A stretch of 64,000 nucleotides of DNA from the NCBI GenBank assembly GCA_012862575.1, contig BLSF01000069.1, positions 1 to 64,000 on the forward strand, written 5' to 3'. Made by a program: the position numbers and the translations under genes. Shown in pieces: positions 50,656-60,309 of the stretch (position 1 is the stretch's first letter; each line of letters begins with the position of its first letter). The stretch comes from Parietichytrium sp. I65-24A. Its lineage: Eukaryota > Sar > Bigyra > Thraustochytrida > Thraustochytriidae. A model generated the notes under the pieces. The model ran no database searches. It was not told where the DNA came from and worked only from the letters and a program-made list of their open reading frames with translations.

Positions 50656-50686
50656 CGACAGACAGACAGACAGACAGACAGAGAGA
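50656..50686. repeat. (CAGA)n microsatellite
   Basis: About seven CAGA units followed by GAGAGACATG. Confidence 0.9.
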
Positions 50687-52987
50687 CATGTAGAGAGGCA
50701 AAAAGACAGACGGAGGGAGAAAGGGAGGGACGGATGGTTGGTTGGTTGATTCATTGCTTGCTTCGTTGTTGGTGGTTGGTGCCCAGCGCTGCACTGTGAC
50801 GCCAAGAGTGAAGACCGGGCGGGTCCTCTCACCCATATGTTCACGTCCCACGAAAATGGAATAAATATGTTCCAATCCAACGAGGAAAAGTGCGAGAAAC
50901 GAGAAATGAGAAACTTGTCGCAGAATTGTTGGATTGATAAAGTTCGAGAAAAAGCCAGCCATTCACAGTCAATCAAAGCCCCAGCCTTGCGAATGACTTG
51001 ACCCGCTACATACTGACAGTACCACAGTGAGCGCCGCGATGGCAACCACCAACGGCGGCGCCAGTTCCCACGGTGCTGACGTCTGTGGTCCGTGGAGATG
51101 GCCTCACACCCGGCTCAGTTTAGCCCAGCCATGCCATTCATGACGAAGCGAGGCAACTGACGTCGGGTTGCCGAAACTCGAAGAGCAGCGAAAGCCGCTC
51201 CAAAAGAGAGGAGGACCTATCGAGTCCCGGCCGTGAGTAAAAGCCGCGCACTGCGGTCCGCAACGACGAAAGAACAAATGAGAAATCCACATCCGACTTT
51301 GAGAGAGAGAGTCCGAGGGCACACCTTCTGGCAGCGACCGTTGGAAAAAGATCTAGCTGCGCGCATCGCCATCGTACTCGCAAGCAAAGGCTCGCGCAGT
51401 TTTGTTTCGTGTGAGACGGCAGACGTGAACTAAACTTCACATATTTTAATTCAACTGTTCTGTAAATCAATCAACTGTGCGCTTCGCAGAACTATTGCAG
51501 AATGAGCTGAATGATGAGCTGCCTTTCTAGAATTCAGAGATTCTGAAATTCTGAATTCTGAACAACAATCATTTTGATCCAAAGCTCAAATCATTCAGAA
51601 TTCAGAAGAATTCAGAACAGAATTCAGACGAACTCTCTGGACTCTCACAGACTGTGAATCGGATGATCGTTTCACAATGCCTGGTGGATCGCGTCATCCT
51701 ATGTTTCCTCTCCAGTGTACTACGCTTTATGGCATCTGACGCGCTAACACTGCCTCAGAATTCCGCTGAACACCGGCTCTCTCGCAGTTTTCCAGAGGCG
51801 AAAGATCGCTAATCTCCATTGCAAAGTCTAGGGCATTAGCGGCAGTGGTAGAAGGGATTATCCAACTTTCTGACCTGACGCCTTTGTGTTCTCAGACTAC
51901 TAGTAGATAGTAGCTACTAGCTAGCTAGTTGCAGCACCACCTTGCTTTAGCGTCACAGAGCCGCACTTGTGTGAGTCTCATTCCGAGTAGAGTCTGGGTG
52001 TCGGTGGTACGGTACTAGTACCAGTACCGGTACCGGTACTGCATCTTTGAGCGAAGCATTCGTTCGATCGTTGTTAGCTTTCGAGATGAGTCCCAAGTCG
52101 AGTGGGTCAGGTGTCGGCATACCTCGAACGCCAGCGAAACTTGATTCACCGTCGCTCGGCAATATAGATACTTCGAAATCGTACAGCACTCCGATTTTCG
52201 AAGCATTCTCTGTCGCGAAACTTTTCTAATGTCGACTCAAAGCTCGGCAGCTCTGCCAGCTTCGCTTCGTCCAATTACCGGTACTATAAAGTTTGTAATT
52301 TCAACCAAGTTAACAGTAAGTTAAGCCCAAAATAAACGGCTATAAATGTTGCTTGCTTTCAGTCTGTGACAAGGCCGTGAAGGCGAGCAAGCAGTGATTC
52401 TGGTAAGCTTGGACACTGAGAGGTAGTAGCAAGCATGATATAACCTACCGTCCTTGTACTAGAGCTAGTACGTAGTACACGCCCTGCAAGTATTTCCAAA
52501 AAATGGATATGTACGTTGATGTCGTTGCTGCCGACATTGGTCTCGCGAAGGACTATCTGGTGTGCATACGCCCTCTTCCGCGTTAAAGCCAACTTACACT
52601 GGGCTTTAAACGTCTTTGCAGCAATATCCCCTTGTCATGTCACCGTGCCTTTTTATTTTGGTATCTTGATCAAAATTAGTCTTGGGATCACCTCGTTTTG
52701 ATTGGCTGCGCTTTCATCCAAAACCGACACAAATTACTCCAACCTCCTTGGCGCATATGTCCTGTTTACCTCCCGGAAACCAGTTCCGAGGCGATTCCCT
52801 GCAGAGCATACTAGCTGAATTGATATGGAGGTAGCTACTAGTAGAAAAGAAAAACGACTTCCATATGCCGGGATTCGTTGCATGAAAACGCAAAACTAGT
52901 AGTCAGCACAGAGTGGCGCGCGAAGCGAAGAGCGCACAGACGCCTCGAAGTTCAGCGTGGTCTTCCAAAAGGTTTCACAATCCAGCG

Positions 52988-54997
52988 ATGCGGGCTGCAG
53001 CTGTCCTGGCTTTGCTTTCCTTCGGCGCGGCTGAGCTCGCGATTGGTGCAAGCTGCGACATCGCGGCTCTGGCAGACAACAACTTAACAAAATTTTCGGC
53101 CGGGTCGTGCGTGGAATACCCTTCGGAGAACAGCTATTGCTCTGACATTGGCTTTGGCGGCCAACAAGTCTACGTCGAGAATGGAACAATTGAGAATATT
53201 GCGCAAATCGACTATTTGATGGAGTGCTGGCTTGGGAAAATGGCGAAAGCAGCGCAGTCTTTAGCTCTTCCGGAATGCTCAAACATGTTTCGAGTCACAG
53301 CGTGCTCTTCGGTCTTCCCTCTATGCAAGGACGGTGTACCACAGAAACCGTGCATGTCATCTTGTAAGACGATGATGGAGACGTGCTATGGATCATTTGA
53401 GCTTGCGCGAGCGGCAGGGTACGGGAAAATCCTGCCTTCTTGCGATGACACCGTCGGCGAAACAACTAATTATTTTTGGCTGAAGTATCCAAGCGAGTGG
53501 GAAGGTCAGCCAGGGTACGAATCGGCGGAGTACTCCGATACAGGGTTCGGCAGGACCATGAGCTGTTTAGACACCGAAATTGTTGCAACGGAACAGGTTT
53601 GTGAAGAAGCCGAATGTCCAGCGCCAATGATCGCCAGGAGATACCCGCTTCTCGCTGATCCGAGTCTCAAGACATTTGACTTTCTACAATCGGATGATGC
53701 TGACTTTTGCGCAGACATGTCAAACCACCTCGACTGCTCCAGATGCTTCAGCACATGTGAACTACCATGCCCCTATCCTGGTGTATTCTCAGACTCGAGC
53801 ATGACGGCAATGTGGCTTCTCCAATGCATCCCTGGCGTAGTAGCCTTGCCAATGAGCATTTTGGTGGTGGTTTCGGAACAGAGAAAGCTGGCAAGTCACA
53901 AGCACCGAGGTATAATGGAGCGTTTAGTTCAGATCAATGGCTTGCTTTGTATTTTGGTCTCTATTCTGGACTCTGTACCCGCCTCCTTTCTTGAGGCCGA
54001 TATGCGATGCGATGGGTACGAAACCTACACCACGTATCAAGGCGGTCGAGAACCCAATGGCCACTGGTATTGCAGAATCGGGCAGTTCAAATTTCAAGTT
54101 CTTCAAAGCCTCATGTTTGCGGTCACATGTACGCTGTACAGAGTGTATCGACAGCTAGACGCTTCACAGCGCATGCAGCGCTACAAACCGTCAAAAACTG
54201 CTCGCGTGATCGTATACGTTGTTATCTTCGTTATTCCCTTGCTATCGTTGGTTGTGACAGTCGCTTTGCAAGGCTCCCCACTCTTGCATGCCTCAAGGAC
54301 TCATAGAGCTCAAGTGCTCTCTCAAGAAGAGAGTAAAAACTTTGTTAGCCTCTATGTAGCCAACAATATGCGATACATGTATTCTTGTGGCCCATTCTTC
54401 GATGATTCCGTCTCTGAGCTTCTGATCATTCGAGTTCCACTGCTGGTAGGAGGACTCGCAAGCATTTTCTATTCGTTGCGAATGTTGCATACTATTACAC
54501 ACTTGGCATCGAGCAGTAAGTCCGCTGGCAAGTTCAAAGAGCGCAATCCGTCTTTGTACCGTCTAGCGATCAACATGTTGCGGTTTTCCTTTGCTTCTAT
54601 CACCTTAGCCGTTCTCAATTTTGCGGCAACTGCAGCGTACCTCCCGCAAGCAAAGGAGCTTGCCGAAACAACTTTTGAGTACACAAGGTGTCTTTCAAAC
54701 GGCATCGACCAGGCATCCATGGCAGCTGCTTTAGCAGGGGACACATCCATAAATTTGATCGAAATCATTGATCTGGACCTCTCGTTGAACGCCAGTATAG
54801 CGCGATGCGGTGATCCGACGTCAGTGGCCCCGAGTGTGAGTACTCTACTTCTTTTGACTGTCAGCCAGAGCTTCCCGGCCTTGGCTTTCGCGTTGGTTTT
54901 CTTCCTTCCGTCTGCGCGTGCAATCCGAACAAGCTTGCTCAAGAAAGCCAGGATCCAACCCACCAACACCGGCACCACCACGGAGTCTTCTCAATGA
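52988..54997 (+). CDS. Frizzled-like seven-transmembrane receptor
   Basis: 669 residues from ATG 52988, which begins a signal peptide (MRAAAVLALLSFGAAELAIG); the frame is open 25 codons further upstream. Residues about 22-155 form a Cys-rich Frizzled domain with the expected ordered cysteines (SYCSDIGFG, LMECWLGKM, PECSNMFRVTACSSVFPLC, PCMSSCKTMMETCYG). A second Cys-rich stretch (about 195-262) leads to seven membrane spans (near 275-295, 312-335, 368-386, 405-425, 478-497, 532-552 and 614-635). DCSRCFSTCELPCPYPGVF just before TM1 and the MWLLQCIPGVVALPMSILVV TM1 fit Frizzled/Smoothened-type receptors known from Dictyostelium and other protists. These have no Wnt ligands in such organisms, so the ligand is unknown. 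The short cytosolic tail lacks a KTxxxW motif. Confidence 0.88.
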   Translation: MRAAAVLALLSFGAAELAIGASCDIAALADNNLTKFSAGSCVEYPSENSYCSDIGFGGQQVYVENGTIENIAQIDYLMECWLGKMAKAAQSLALPECSNMFRVTACSSVFPLCKDGVPQKPCMSSCKTMMETCYGSFELARAAGYGKILPSCDDTVGETTNYFWLKYPSEWEGQPGYESAEYSDTGFGRTMSCLDTEIVATEQVCEEAECPAPMIARRYPLLADPSLKTFDFLQSDDADFCADMSNHLDCSRCFSTCELPCPYPGVFSDSSMTAMWLLQCIPGVVALPMSILVVVSEQRKLASHKHRGIMERLVQINGLLCILVSILDSVPASFLEADMRCDGYETYTTYQGGREPNGHWYCRIGQFKFQVLQSLMFAVTCTLYRVYRQLDASQRMQRYKPSKTARVIVYVVIFVIPLLSLVVTVALQGSPLLHASRTHRAQVLSQEESKNFVSLYVANNMRYMYSCGPFFDDSVSELLIIRVPLLVGGLASIFYSLRMLHTITHLASSSKSAGKFKERNPSLYRLAINMLRFSFASITLAVLNFAATAAYLPQAKELAETTFEYTRCLSNGIDQASMAAALAGDTSINLIEIIDLDLSLNASIARCGDPTSVAPSVSTLLLLTVSQSFPALAFALVFFLPSARAIRTSLLKKARIQPTNTGTTTESSQ

Positions 54998-55778
54998 TAA
55001 AGTAATCACCTCGAATTTGACCCGAAAACCTAATATTGTACTTTTGTCCTCCTTGAGAACGATTGCAAAACACTGATGAGCTGCGTGCGCAGCTGCGCAA
55101 GTCCTGCCCCATGTGTTTCAAAGCTCTCATCGCTGGTTTCCGTTCTGTACTACTTGATCAAATCCAAGAGTCAAAAGCTTGGTTCGCTTGGTTCTCTTGC
55201 CGAGCCTTTGAGTTCCCAACCCTCTCCAGCCAACTTTCAAATTATTTCAAATTCAAATTGATTCAGAGCGGCAGGATTAGTAATAGCATTAGTAACAGTA
55301 CTCTCTGCACGTGTACACGTACACTACACCTACCTTTCAGCGTAGCTAATCCAACGAACAAGCGAACGAAAGAGAACATTTGTTGGGAACTAGAAGAACC
55401 AGAAGGGTCAAAGGCAGCACAGTTGAACGTGTTGAACAACTTGGCGGGAACAGGAAGCGCGCGAGAGAGAGAAAGTGAAAGAGAAAGAGAGAGCGTATAG
55501 AAAAAAAGGCGTGAGTTTGTGTCCTTGTGTATGTGTGTATGTGTTTATGTGTGTGTGAAAGAGAGAGAGAGAGAGAGAGAGAAACAGAGAGAGAAGCCAG
55601 GGAGGAGAAGTGGGAAAGCGGAGGAACCAAATCCAAGTTCAAGGTCGGAAGCTGCAAAGCTGGAAAGGTTGAGAGAGTTTGAGAGAGTCTTTTGAGAGAG
55701 AATTTGAAAGGCTGAGAAAGACTGACTGTGGGCGAATGAAAAGTCTCGAGCGAGTGCGAGGGAGAGCACAACGAGAAG
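54998..55778. other. Intergenic region with GA and GT dinucleotide tracts
   Basis: About 780 bases with GTGTATGTGTGTATGTGTTT near 55522-55556 followed by a (GA)n tract at 55557-55583 and more GA-rich sequence up to the next ATG. Likely the promoter and leader of the downstream gene. No gene. Confidence 0.6.
55557..55592. repeat. (GA)n microsatellite
   Basis: About eleven GA units in a purine-rich stretch, adjacent to an imperfect GT-rich tract. Confidence 0.95.
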
Positions 55779-57688
55779 ATGACTCGCACGAGGCGCGAAG
55801 ATCGTGATAAAGTGGGCGGAGGAAAAGGTAAAAGAGACTCCTCACGACTAAGCGAGTCCGATGTCGAGGACTCCAGCGACTCGAGCTCATCCGACGAGTT
55901 CGAATTAAGGCTTAGGGGAACGGCGCGGACCAATCTTATTGCCAAAAGGGCCAAATTCTCGAAAAGCCGAAAGGACTCTTGCGAGGATGAGGACGAACTG
56001 ATGGAAATGATCAAGCGCAAGCAGGCCCGTGAGCGCATGCTGCACGCTGAGGACGCGAGGCAGGCGGAGGAGGACAAGAAGCAAGCCGAGAAGGACAGAA
56101 TTGACGAAATTCAGGTGCTTCATATGGAAAGTATGAGAGAATCCATGGCCAAGGGGTCAACAGGTGGCCAAAGCGCCGCTGCGCTCGATGCTCTGCTTTC
56201 CGTGCCGGCAATTAGCCTCTTTAAGAACTCGAGCTCCCCCAAATCCAGGCGATTGTCATCCAACAGATCCAAGAGGACCAAAAGCGCGAACTTGTTGGCG
56301 GATCTTGAAGCGGACAGTGAGTCAGCTGAACTGCCAGGCGCATGGCGCACATTTTGCGAACAGGCCGTCCGTACTGACCCGTCTCCGTTATTAGCTACGC
56401 ACGTGGCACCCAGAATCGCAGTCACCAGCAATTCTAAGTGCCCGAAAATAATTGTGCAGTGGCTCGTGCAGGGCGTCGTTCAGCTCGAAGATGGAGCAAT
56501 GTCCAAACTTGCACTGGAAAATCTTGTTTGCCTTCTCGCCGGAGATCCTGAGCTCATATTCACCGATGACGGTCTGTGCTTCTTGGACCAAGTTAGCAAA
56601 GCAGGCAAGGATCAAGAGGTTCTGCTGGCATGGAAGCCATCGTGCGAAACGTTCAGCCAGCTGTTGAAGGATTGCGGCATGGGCCTCGAGGCCACGCATT
56701 ACCCAAAACACCACGACGACAATCGCGTCAGCAGCGTAGAAGACTCTGGCGAGCCGAGCGGCGAGGTTGGTCGAGTTTTGCAGCTCTTAGGTTGCTGCGC
56801 TGCGAGAAATCACCTCGATTTTGGTAGCAAAGAAGACTTTTTGAGGTTAATCACCGAGCTTCTCTTGGTCCAGATTGACGTAGTGTGTGCCGAGAAAAAC
56901 CTGTTTCACAACTCACGTGCTTTGTTGGAGCTGATCAAAGCTGCGCCAAGCGAGCTTTGGAATGAAACTGATCTGTGTGAAAGCGTTTTCGAGCGACTTC
57001 TGGACGTAATAAGCGGTATCGATCGCACGATGTTCGACTCAAGCAACCTTCCCGACCCCGCTACGACGAAATCTTTGGACATTATCTCCGTTTTGCTTTC
57101 TACTGTCCGAAGTTTACCCCACAACGAGCCCCGCGCTCATCAGCTAGTTCGAGGGATAGTCATTGGTTTGATCGTCCATAAGAAGACCCCATTCCGCGAG
57201 GTTCCACATCTCACCAGGACAATCGCAACTGTAGATGCCCAACCCGCTGCATCTCTCTCGGAATGGTCCAATGACAGTTTTTTTGAAGTCCTGGCTGACG
57301 TCTTTGTCGACCTTAAAGGCATTCTCGTACGCAAGAAGAAGGACGACGACGCAGCCAAGAAGAAGGATCTCACCGAGCGCGAATACCGGCTTCTCATCCT
57401 CGCGATGCGTATAACGCACCTTTCCTTTTTTTTACCAACGACAGGAAATCGGAGCCATCTCAGACTCGAGCATTGAAGATATCGGTACAGAAGAACTTGC
57501 AGGGGGTCTTGCAGAAACTACCGCAAAAGAGCGCTGATCATGGTTCTCTGCTTAGGTATACCCTTCAGGCAATCAATCTATTCTCCCAACAATTCCACGC
57601 TTACCAGCAGCACGCAGAAAAGATCTGGGACGACGCCCCCTCAAGATCTATTACTGACTTCATGGCCAAAAAAAATACTGCCCCTTGA
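55779..57688 (+). CDS. Nuclear-type protein, possibly SLF2/FAM178-like, with probable 3' exon
   Basis: The main frame runs 55779-57476 (565 codons, ATG in GAAGATGACTC). Residues 1-45 are basic and Ser/Asp-rich (SDVEDSSDSSSSDEFELRLR), residues about 70-110 are a charged helix (MIKRKQARERMLHAEDARQA), and residues about 180-540 are an alpha-helical domain (QLLKDCGMGLEATHYP, VFERLLDVISGIDRTMF, VLLSTVRSLPHNEPRAHQLV). This arrangement vaguely recalls the SLF2/FAM178 family that recruits SMC5/6, a weak resemblance only. The frame ends abruptly, and an overlapping frame to 57688 continues with KNLQGVLQKLPQKSADHGSL and ends RSITDFMAKKNTAP. A splice from the GTATAA donor at 57409 to an AG ending at 57470 would join them in phase (62-base intron), although the splice sites are poor. 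The tail ITDFM resembles a weak PCNA-interacting motif. Confidence 0.65.
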
Positions 57689-58195
57689 CTGCTCCGTGTT
57701 CCTATTATATACACACTTTGTTTAAAAAAATAATAATAATAAAGAATAGACGAACGATGTATACGGCGGCGTTGTGTTCGCTTGCAAATGTTCAATCTTG
57801 TGCTTGGCTGAATGCATTTTCGTAAAAGAACTTGACTCCTCGTCACCTGCTGTACTAATGCAACCGCAATTCATATCGTGATAAACATCCAAGTCCTTCA
57901 TCTGCTGGTAATCTTGCAACCAAAAATTCAGCATGCCAACTCTGTGCATGGCCACTCTGGCATTCGGACACAAGCTCGCACTTCGCCTCTCGTTCCTATA
58001 GTCTTGTTTCACGTCAGCGCAGAGCTACCAACAGTTCTACTAATCAAACCCTCCTTTAGCCACATGTTCAAGTTTTTGAGAACAAGACATCGACTCCTTT
58101 TCGTTGTGGTTAACTTGCAATTCCCCAATCCGATGTTCCAAGCGCTGCGCTGCAATGTGCGTATAGTACTCGACCGCCTGTCGCACGACAAGCAG
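57689..58195. other. Intergenic, convergent 3' ends
   Basis: About 500 bases with an AATAATAATAATAAAG tract (57727-57743) that may hold a poly(A) signal. A minus frame at 57722-58012 has no ATG and no domain. Confidence 0.45.
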
Positions 58196-59386
58196 CTACA
58201 CGCTTTCCAGCGATGCGATCGTCTGGGTCGCCCATGCTCGCTGAGCGGCGTTTGGCACCAGGTGAGGCGACGCAAACCCATCCTCGTCATCACACTGCTG
58301 TCTGCCCGCAGCCAGCTCGGCTCTCGCCTTCTCTATTATTCCCGCCAGTTCGTCGTCCCCGTGCACCATAAGCACCAACTCATTGCTCCACAGCCGAGCG
58401 TAAACCTTCTTCCCAGCCCAGTGCAGCGCTAGAACTGTGGCGACAGCAACAGCGGCGACAAGGGCCCCTGCAAAGACCGCCCCCATCCCGCCATCGTTCG
58501 CGGGAGATATCGAGGGTGGCTCTTGTGCCCATGGCGATAGAGATGGATTTGGCGCTGGCGGTGGCATCGGTGCAATCCCTTCTCCATCACCTCCACCATG
58601 CCCTTGATCGCCCGCATTGGACCCCCCATCGGCAACAAGGAAACCAGGTTTGGCAGAGGCCGAGGGCGTGGCGGGTAGACCCTGGCTAAGCCCGTTGGCA
58701 AAGACGCCGGCAGCAGCGGACAAGAGCAGAGTCACACACACGCACGACGCCCAGCACTGCGGGCGACATGGCCTCTGCGCGCGCAGAATGCCGCTTCCAA
58801 TGCTGCCCATGCTGCCCACGTGGCCGGCAGTTCCCAAATTTACGATGTTGCCCACATTGCCAATGCCGATGCTGCTCACGGGCGAGACAGGGCTGGCCAG
58901 CAGGTGCTCCTGCTCCATGCTGGTCAAGTTGGAAATGTTGGGCAAGGAGACCAGCCCCCCACCGAGTGAGAGTGCACGAGATTGGCGACCATGATGGTGG
59001 TGGTTGTGCCCGTGATGGGGATGGTGTTGGTGATGGTGATGGTGCGGCGACTGTACGTGGTGCTGCTGCATGGCCATCTGCTGATGCATCGCATTCGCCT
59101 CGTTCGCGATGCTGAGCCTGCGCTTCACCGCCTGCGAGCCCTCTTGCCCCGTCTGATCCTGTTGGCTGCTATTGTGGCCATGACTGCTGCCGCCGTGCGT
59201 GTGGGGTACGCCGTGGCTCTGGCTCTGGCTCTGGCTGTGGTTCTGGTTCTGACTGTAATTCTGACTGTGACTAAGGTTGTGATTCTGACTTTGCTGTTGC
59301 GCTTGCAACAGTTGTAGTTGCGCAGGCCCGTCCGAAGTTTTGCGCTTGCGGTGCGGCTCCAGGCGCTGCGGAACCCATGCGTCCAT
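58196..59386 (-). CDS. Gln/Ser/His-rich membrane protein, unknown function
   Basis: 396 residues from ATG 59386; the preceding frame is built from a GCCAAGA repeat and lacks support. Residues about 20-75 are Gln/Asn/Ser-rich (QSQNHNLSHSQNYSQNQNHS). Residues about 100-145 include a His-rich run (PHHHHHQHHPHHGHNHHHH). The sequence then has AVKRRLSIANEANAM and Gly/Ser/Val-rich low-complexity segments. Two hydrophobic stretches are seen: CWASCVCVTLLLSAAAGVFA and, after a Pro/Gly-rich loop, AVFAGALVAAVAVATVLALH. The C-terminal 75 residues look folded and charged (VYARLWSNELVLMVHGDDEL). The loop and topology suggest a cytosolic C-terminus. The family is unknown and homopolymer-like runs may vary in length. 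Confidence 0.6.
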   Translation of the reverse strand: MDAWVPQRLEPHRKRKTSDGPAQLQLLQAQQQSQNHNLSHSQNYSQNQNHSQSQSQSHGVPHTHGGSSHGHNSSQQDQTGQEGSQAVKRRLSIANEANAMHQQMAMQQHHVQSPHHHHHQHHPHHGHNHHHHGRQSRALSLGGGLVSLPNISNLTSMEQEHLLASPVSPVSSIGIGNVGNIVNLGTAGHVGSMGSIGSGILRAQRPCRPQCWASCVCVTLLLSAAAGVFANGLSQGLPATPSASAKPGFLVADGGSNAGDQGHGGGDGEGIAPMPPPAPNPSLSPWAQEPPSISPANDGGMGAVFAGALVAAVAVATVLALHWAGKKVYARLWSNELVLMVHGDDELAGIIEKARAELAAGRQQCDDEDGFASPHLVPNAAQRAWATQTIASLESV

Positions 59387-60309
59387 CCGCCAAGAGCCAA
59401 GAGCCAAGAGCCAAGAAACCGACAACACCAAACCGACAAGTCGAGGTCTCGAGGTCTCGAGTATGCGCGTAAAAGGGCTCCCGAGGACCGGCGTATGGGT
59501 GCGGCTGTTCCTTTTGTTCTCTCGCTTGCCCGCCCTCTCTCGTATCTCTCTTCACTCTGTTCCCTCTTTCGCTTGCCCGCCTCCTTCTCTATGTACACGA
59601 TAGCACGATAGGGCTGCCTACCTGTCCCTCGCCCGAAGGGTGCCCGCAGCGGAGCTCAGTGATGCTCAGTGTCTATGAATTCATATGAATTCTATGAATT
59701 ATGATAAAAGGTGCTAGATTGTTACGAGCCGGGGACCGCCGTTTCGTTAGTTTCTGTGAATTCTGCTGTTTTCTAGTTTTCCTAGTTCGCGGTTGCACAA
59801 CGAATTGCCTATCGGTGTTTAAGGCAGGGTCTACTCCGTGCTGGCAGTGAATAGCGATGACCATAACTTTATGTAGCGGTTGGTATAGTTGGTATCCAGA
59901 TTAGTCGAGTATGCTTCTGCGTTTGGAAACTTTGAACTTTGGGTGGAACAAGAAAAAGGTTGCTGCAAGTTTGGTTTATCAAATTGCAAAAGTTGAGCGT
60001 TTAGGTTGTGCGCGTTGAATGACGAAGACAATATAGTACTCTGGGCCCTCCATCGCGAGTTTGGAATCCTCCATGTGTTTGAATCGGTGCTCAGGAATCT
60101 ACATTTATTCTAAATTTCATATGTGTCAGGTGCAGGTATGGACCGCTGTTCAAGGTCGAAATCGCGATCGTTTTCGGTTCTCGGGCCTACGTGATGGCTT
60201 TGAGGCAATAATCCGCCGTGAGGATCTGTCTTCGTGTATGCCCCGCACATGTACTACGTACGTACGTACACAGTCAGTAATAATCTCGCTTGCCAGAAAG
60301 ACCGCGTGC
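59387..60309. other. Intergenic region
   Basis: About 920 bases between the Gln/His-rich gene and the 7TM gene. It starts with a 7-base GAGCCAA array (59390-59416) and includes a GAATTCATATGAATTCTATG tract near 59680. No gene recognised. Confidence 0.5.
59390..59416. repeat. (GAGCCAA)n array
   Basis: Four 7-base units of GAGCCAA immediately upstream of the ATG at 59386 on the minus strand. Confidence 0.9.

Larger units (their letters stand above)
47716..52987. other. 5.3-kb gene-poor, repeat-rich region
   Basis: No intact gene recognised. Contents include a pyrimidine-rich tract (48120-48218), a 9-base array (48580-48617), a CAGA microsatellite (50656-50686), scattered CAGAATTC/ATTCAGAA words (49225-51620), GTAC palindromes (50517-50530 and 52010-52040) and one candidate small basic protein (48924-49178). 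A plus frame at 52086-52229 (MSPKSSGSGVGIPRTPAKLD, then IFEAFSVAKLF) is coding-like but short. A short ATG frame near 51039 (MATTNGGASSHGADVCGPW) may be chance. Confidence 0.5.

Noticed and set aside
58617-59317. Plus-strand open frames opposite the Gln/His-rich gene
   Set aside because: Antisense to a low-complexity coding region, rich in Trp, Met and Val from the reversed His/Gln codons.
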